From positions 1-6,705 of the forward strand of contig JAFKKQ010000371.1 in assembly GCA_017304505.1 (NCBI GenBank): 6,705 nucleotides of DNA. The letters run 5' to 3'. Under the pieces are notes generated by a model. That model did not search any database. It was given only the letters and a program-made list of their open reading frames with translations, and had not been told where the DNA came from. The position numbers were made by a program, and so were the translations under genes. Positions 5,844 to 6,705 of this stretch are shown here, piece after piece; within the stretch, counting starts at the first letter, position 1, and each line of letters opens with the position of its first letter. This stretch comes from Hyphomicrobiales bacterium (GTDB taxonomy: Bacteria; Pseudomonadota; Alphaproteobacteria; Rhizobiales; Xanthobacteraceae).

Positions 5844-6215
5844 ATGACGGAAGTGCCTCCGGTCACGATCAAGCGGCGCCGCATCCTTGTCGTTGAAGAC
5901 GAGATGCTCATCGGCATGTTGCTTGAAGACATGCTGGTTGATCTCGGCCATGAAGTGGCCGCCGTCGTTCCGCGCCTCAAAGATGCGCTGACCGCTGTGC
6001 AGAGCGAAAGGTTCGATCTCGCGATCCTCGACGTTCATTTGCACGGGGAAAGCGCCTACCCTGTGGCGGATGCGTTGATCGCCAAGAGCGTCCCGTTCGT
6101 CTTCGCCACGGGTTACGGTGAGCGCGGTTTGCCCGAAACTTATCGCGGGCGGCCGGTGCTGCAGAAGCCGTTTGCCAGAGTCGATCTTGAGCGCGTGCTG
6201 AACGACGTGGCTTAG
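5844..6215 (+). CDS. Single-domain response regulator of the FATGUY (SdrG/MrrA-like) family
   Basis: A 123-residue stand-alone receiver with no output domain. It starts RRRILVVEDEMLIGMLLEDML (11-31), carrying the Mg-binding acidic pair E18/D19, and has the phospho-acceptor D63 in LAILDVHL, the switch threonine T89 and the conserved K108 in LQKPF. Residues 84-91, PFVFATGY, match the PFxFATG[G/Y] motif that defines FATGUY receivers. In the best-known examples, SdrG of Sphingomonas and MrrA of Caulobacter, such proteins relay phosphate among histidine kinases and phosphotransfer proteins to control the general stress response. The ATG at 5844 is chosen because the receiver fold starts right after it and GGAGG lies at 5828-5832 (a rather long 11-base spacing). 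The in-frame 5' extension to 5682 has no family resemblance and crosses the predicted promoter. The TAG stop opens the palindromic repeat at 6213. No cognate kinase gene is visible. Confidence 0.93.
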   Translation: MTEVPPVTIKRRRILVVEDEMLIGMLLEDMLVDLGHEVAAVVPRLKDALTAVQSERFDLAILDVHLHGESAYPVADALIAKSVPFVFATGYGERGLPETYRGRPVLQKPFARVDLERVLNDVA

Positions 6216-6265
6216 AGCATGATCCCGAAAAGTGGGAACCGATTTTCGGATAAGATCATGCTCTA
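6213..6265. repeat. Dispersed Rhizobiales palindromic repeat, possible bidirectional terminator
   Basis: The outer arms TAGAGCATGATC (6213-6224) and GATCATGCTCTA (6254-6265) are perfectly complementary over 12 bases. A nested pair CCGAAAA (6225-6231) / TTTTCGG (6243-6249) encloses GTGGGAACCGA. From memory this matches a short intergenic element repeated many times in Bradyrhizobium, Rhodopseudomonas and related genomes. It lies between two convergent genes, so it may act as a structure-based terminator or mRNA-end stabiliser, though it has no T-tract on either side. Its first three bases are the TAG stop codon of the response-regulator gene. Confidence 0.85.
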
Positions 6266-6330
6266 TCGAAAAGAGAAGTGGCGAGTCTGATCAACGCAGT
6301 TGAATCGGACGTGAGGTGTGTTTCGACCGC

Positions 6331-6705
6331 TCATGCCGCGCGGCGACGGGGCTTGGCCTTCGGCCGCTCGATCGCTGGCAGGCTCTGCTTGATCCGGCCG
6401 ATCTCGTGCCACGGATCGCGACGCAGGCGGGCGAGCCGCTTCGGCAGATTTTCCAGTGTGAAGGCGTTCGGGGCCTTCTCCGATCCCAGTTCATCCCAGG
6501 TGAGGGGGACGGCCACCGTTGCGCCCGGCCGGGCGCGGGTTGAATACGGCGCGATGGCAGTGGCCTCGCGGCTGTTGCGCAGATAGTCGACGAAGATGCG
6601 GTTCTTCCGCGCCGCTTTCTTGACGGTTGCGGTGAAGCGGTCCGGATGCTCGGCGGCCATCTGGTCGGCAATATTGCGGCAGAAGTCTTTCGCCTCGTCC
6701 CAAGA
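6331..6705 (-). CDS. ligD: LigD polymerase/primase domain, C-terminal fragment (NHEJ DNA ligase D)
   Basis: The last 124 residues of a protein whose start lies beyond the right edge. It reads SWDEAKDFCRNIADQMAAEH, then DRFTATVKKAARKNRIFVDYLRN, ATAIAPYSTRARPGATVAVPLTWDEL, and FTLENLPKRLARLRRDPW. These are the closing blocks of the archaeo-eukaryotic-primase-type polymerase domain of bacterial LigD; RIFVDYLRN and APYSxRARPGAxVxxPLxWDEL are diagnostic. In this family the polymerase adds (ribo)nucleotides at broken ends during Ku-dependent non-homologous end joining. Here the domain ends the protein, as in LigD proteins with phosphoesterase-ligase-polymerase or ligase-polymerase order; a free-standing polymerase is also possible because the rest is not seen. 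After the domain comes a short basic tail rich in Lys, Arg and Pro ending RRRAA. The gene converges on the response regulator, with the palindromic repeat between them. Confidence 0.93.
   Translation of the reverse strand, partial: SWDEAKDFCRNIADQMAAEHPDRFTATVKKAARKNRIFVDYLRNSREATAIAPYSTRARPGATVAVPLTWDELGSEKAPNAFTLENLPKRLARLRRDPWHEIGRIKQSLPAIERPKAKPRRRAA

Noticed and set aside
5759..5896. Possible 45-codon upstream open frame (ATG at 5759) overlapping the response-regulator start
   Set aside because: A GGGAGG lies upstream but 12 bases away, and the peptide resembles nothing known; a regulatory leader peptide cannot be excluded but is not supported.
5598..6044. 148-codon open frame on the minus strand opposite the response regulator
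   Set aside because: It overlaps the receiver gene and both promoters, shows no recognisable domain and ends right before the csbD ribosome site.

Overview
The window looks like chromosomal DNA from a high-GC alphaproteobacterium, most likely of the Bradyrhizobium / Rhodopseudomonas / Afipia group. This rests on the GC-rich codon use, a Bug-type solute-binding protein, a LigD-type repair protein, two matches to the alphaproteobacterial EcfG stress promoter, and a dispersed palindrome (core GATCCCGAAAAGTGGGAACC) that is common in Rhizobiales genomes. The genus is inferred, not proven.

Layout. Positions 1-1272 (minus strand) hold part of an ABC uptake operon of the nitrate/sulfonate/taurine type: an ATPase gene, then an overlapping periplasmic binding-protein gene that runs off the left edge. 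A 301-base gap (1273-1573) follows, holding a strong intrinsic terminator for the next minus-strand gene. Positions 1574-2551 (minus) encode an orphan tripartite-tricarboxylate (Bug) binding protein. It is divergent, across 86 bases, from a plus-strand glyoxalase-like (VOC) protein at 2638-3561. That gene converges on 3585-5324 (minus), an EutA-type reactivating factor for ethanolamine ammonia-lyase with an unusual histidine-rich tail. Upstream of eutA, behind a hairpin, is a small CsbD-family stress protein (5391-5594, minus). Divergent from it is a single-domain response regulator (5844-6215, plus). Its stop codon begins a long palindromic repeat (6213-6265). The right edge (6331-6705, minus) is the C-terminal end of a LigD polymerase domain.

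How the parts may work together. The most coherent story is in the csbD / response-regulator intergenic region. It carries two back-to-back matches to GGAAC-N16/17-CGTT, one pointing at each gene. The regulator carries the PFxFATG[G/Y] motif of the FATGUY receivers (SdrG of Sphingomonas, MrrA of Caulobacter), which act in the general stress response upstream of EcfG. This suggests a small stress-response locus in which EcfG turns on both an effector (CsbD) and a possible feedback regulator. eutA sits just downstream of csbD behind a modest terminator and has no visible promoter or ribosome binding site of its own, so stress-linked read-through is possible but unproven. The ABC and Bug genes are ordinary accessory uptake functions with unknown substrates. 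I see no CRISPR array, insertion sequence, tRNA or rRNA.
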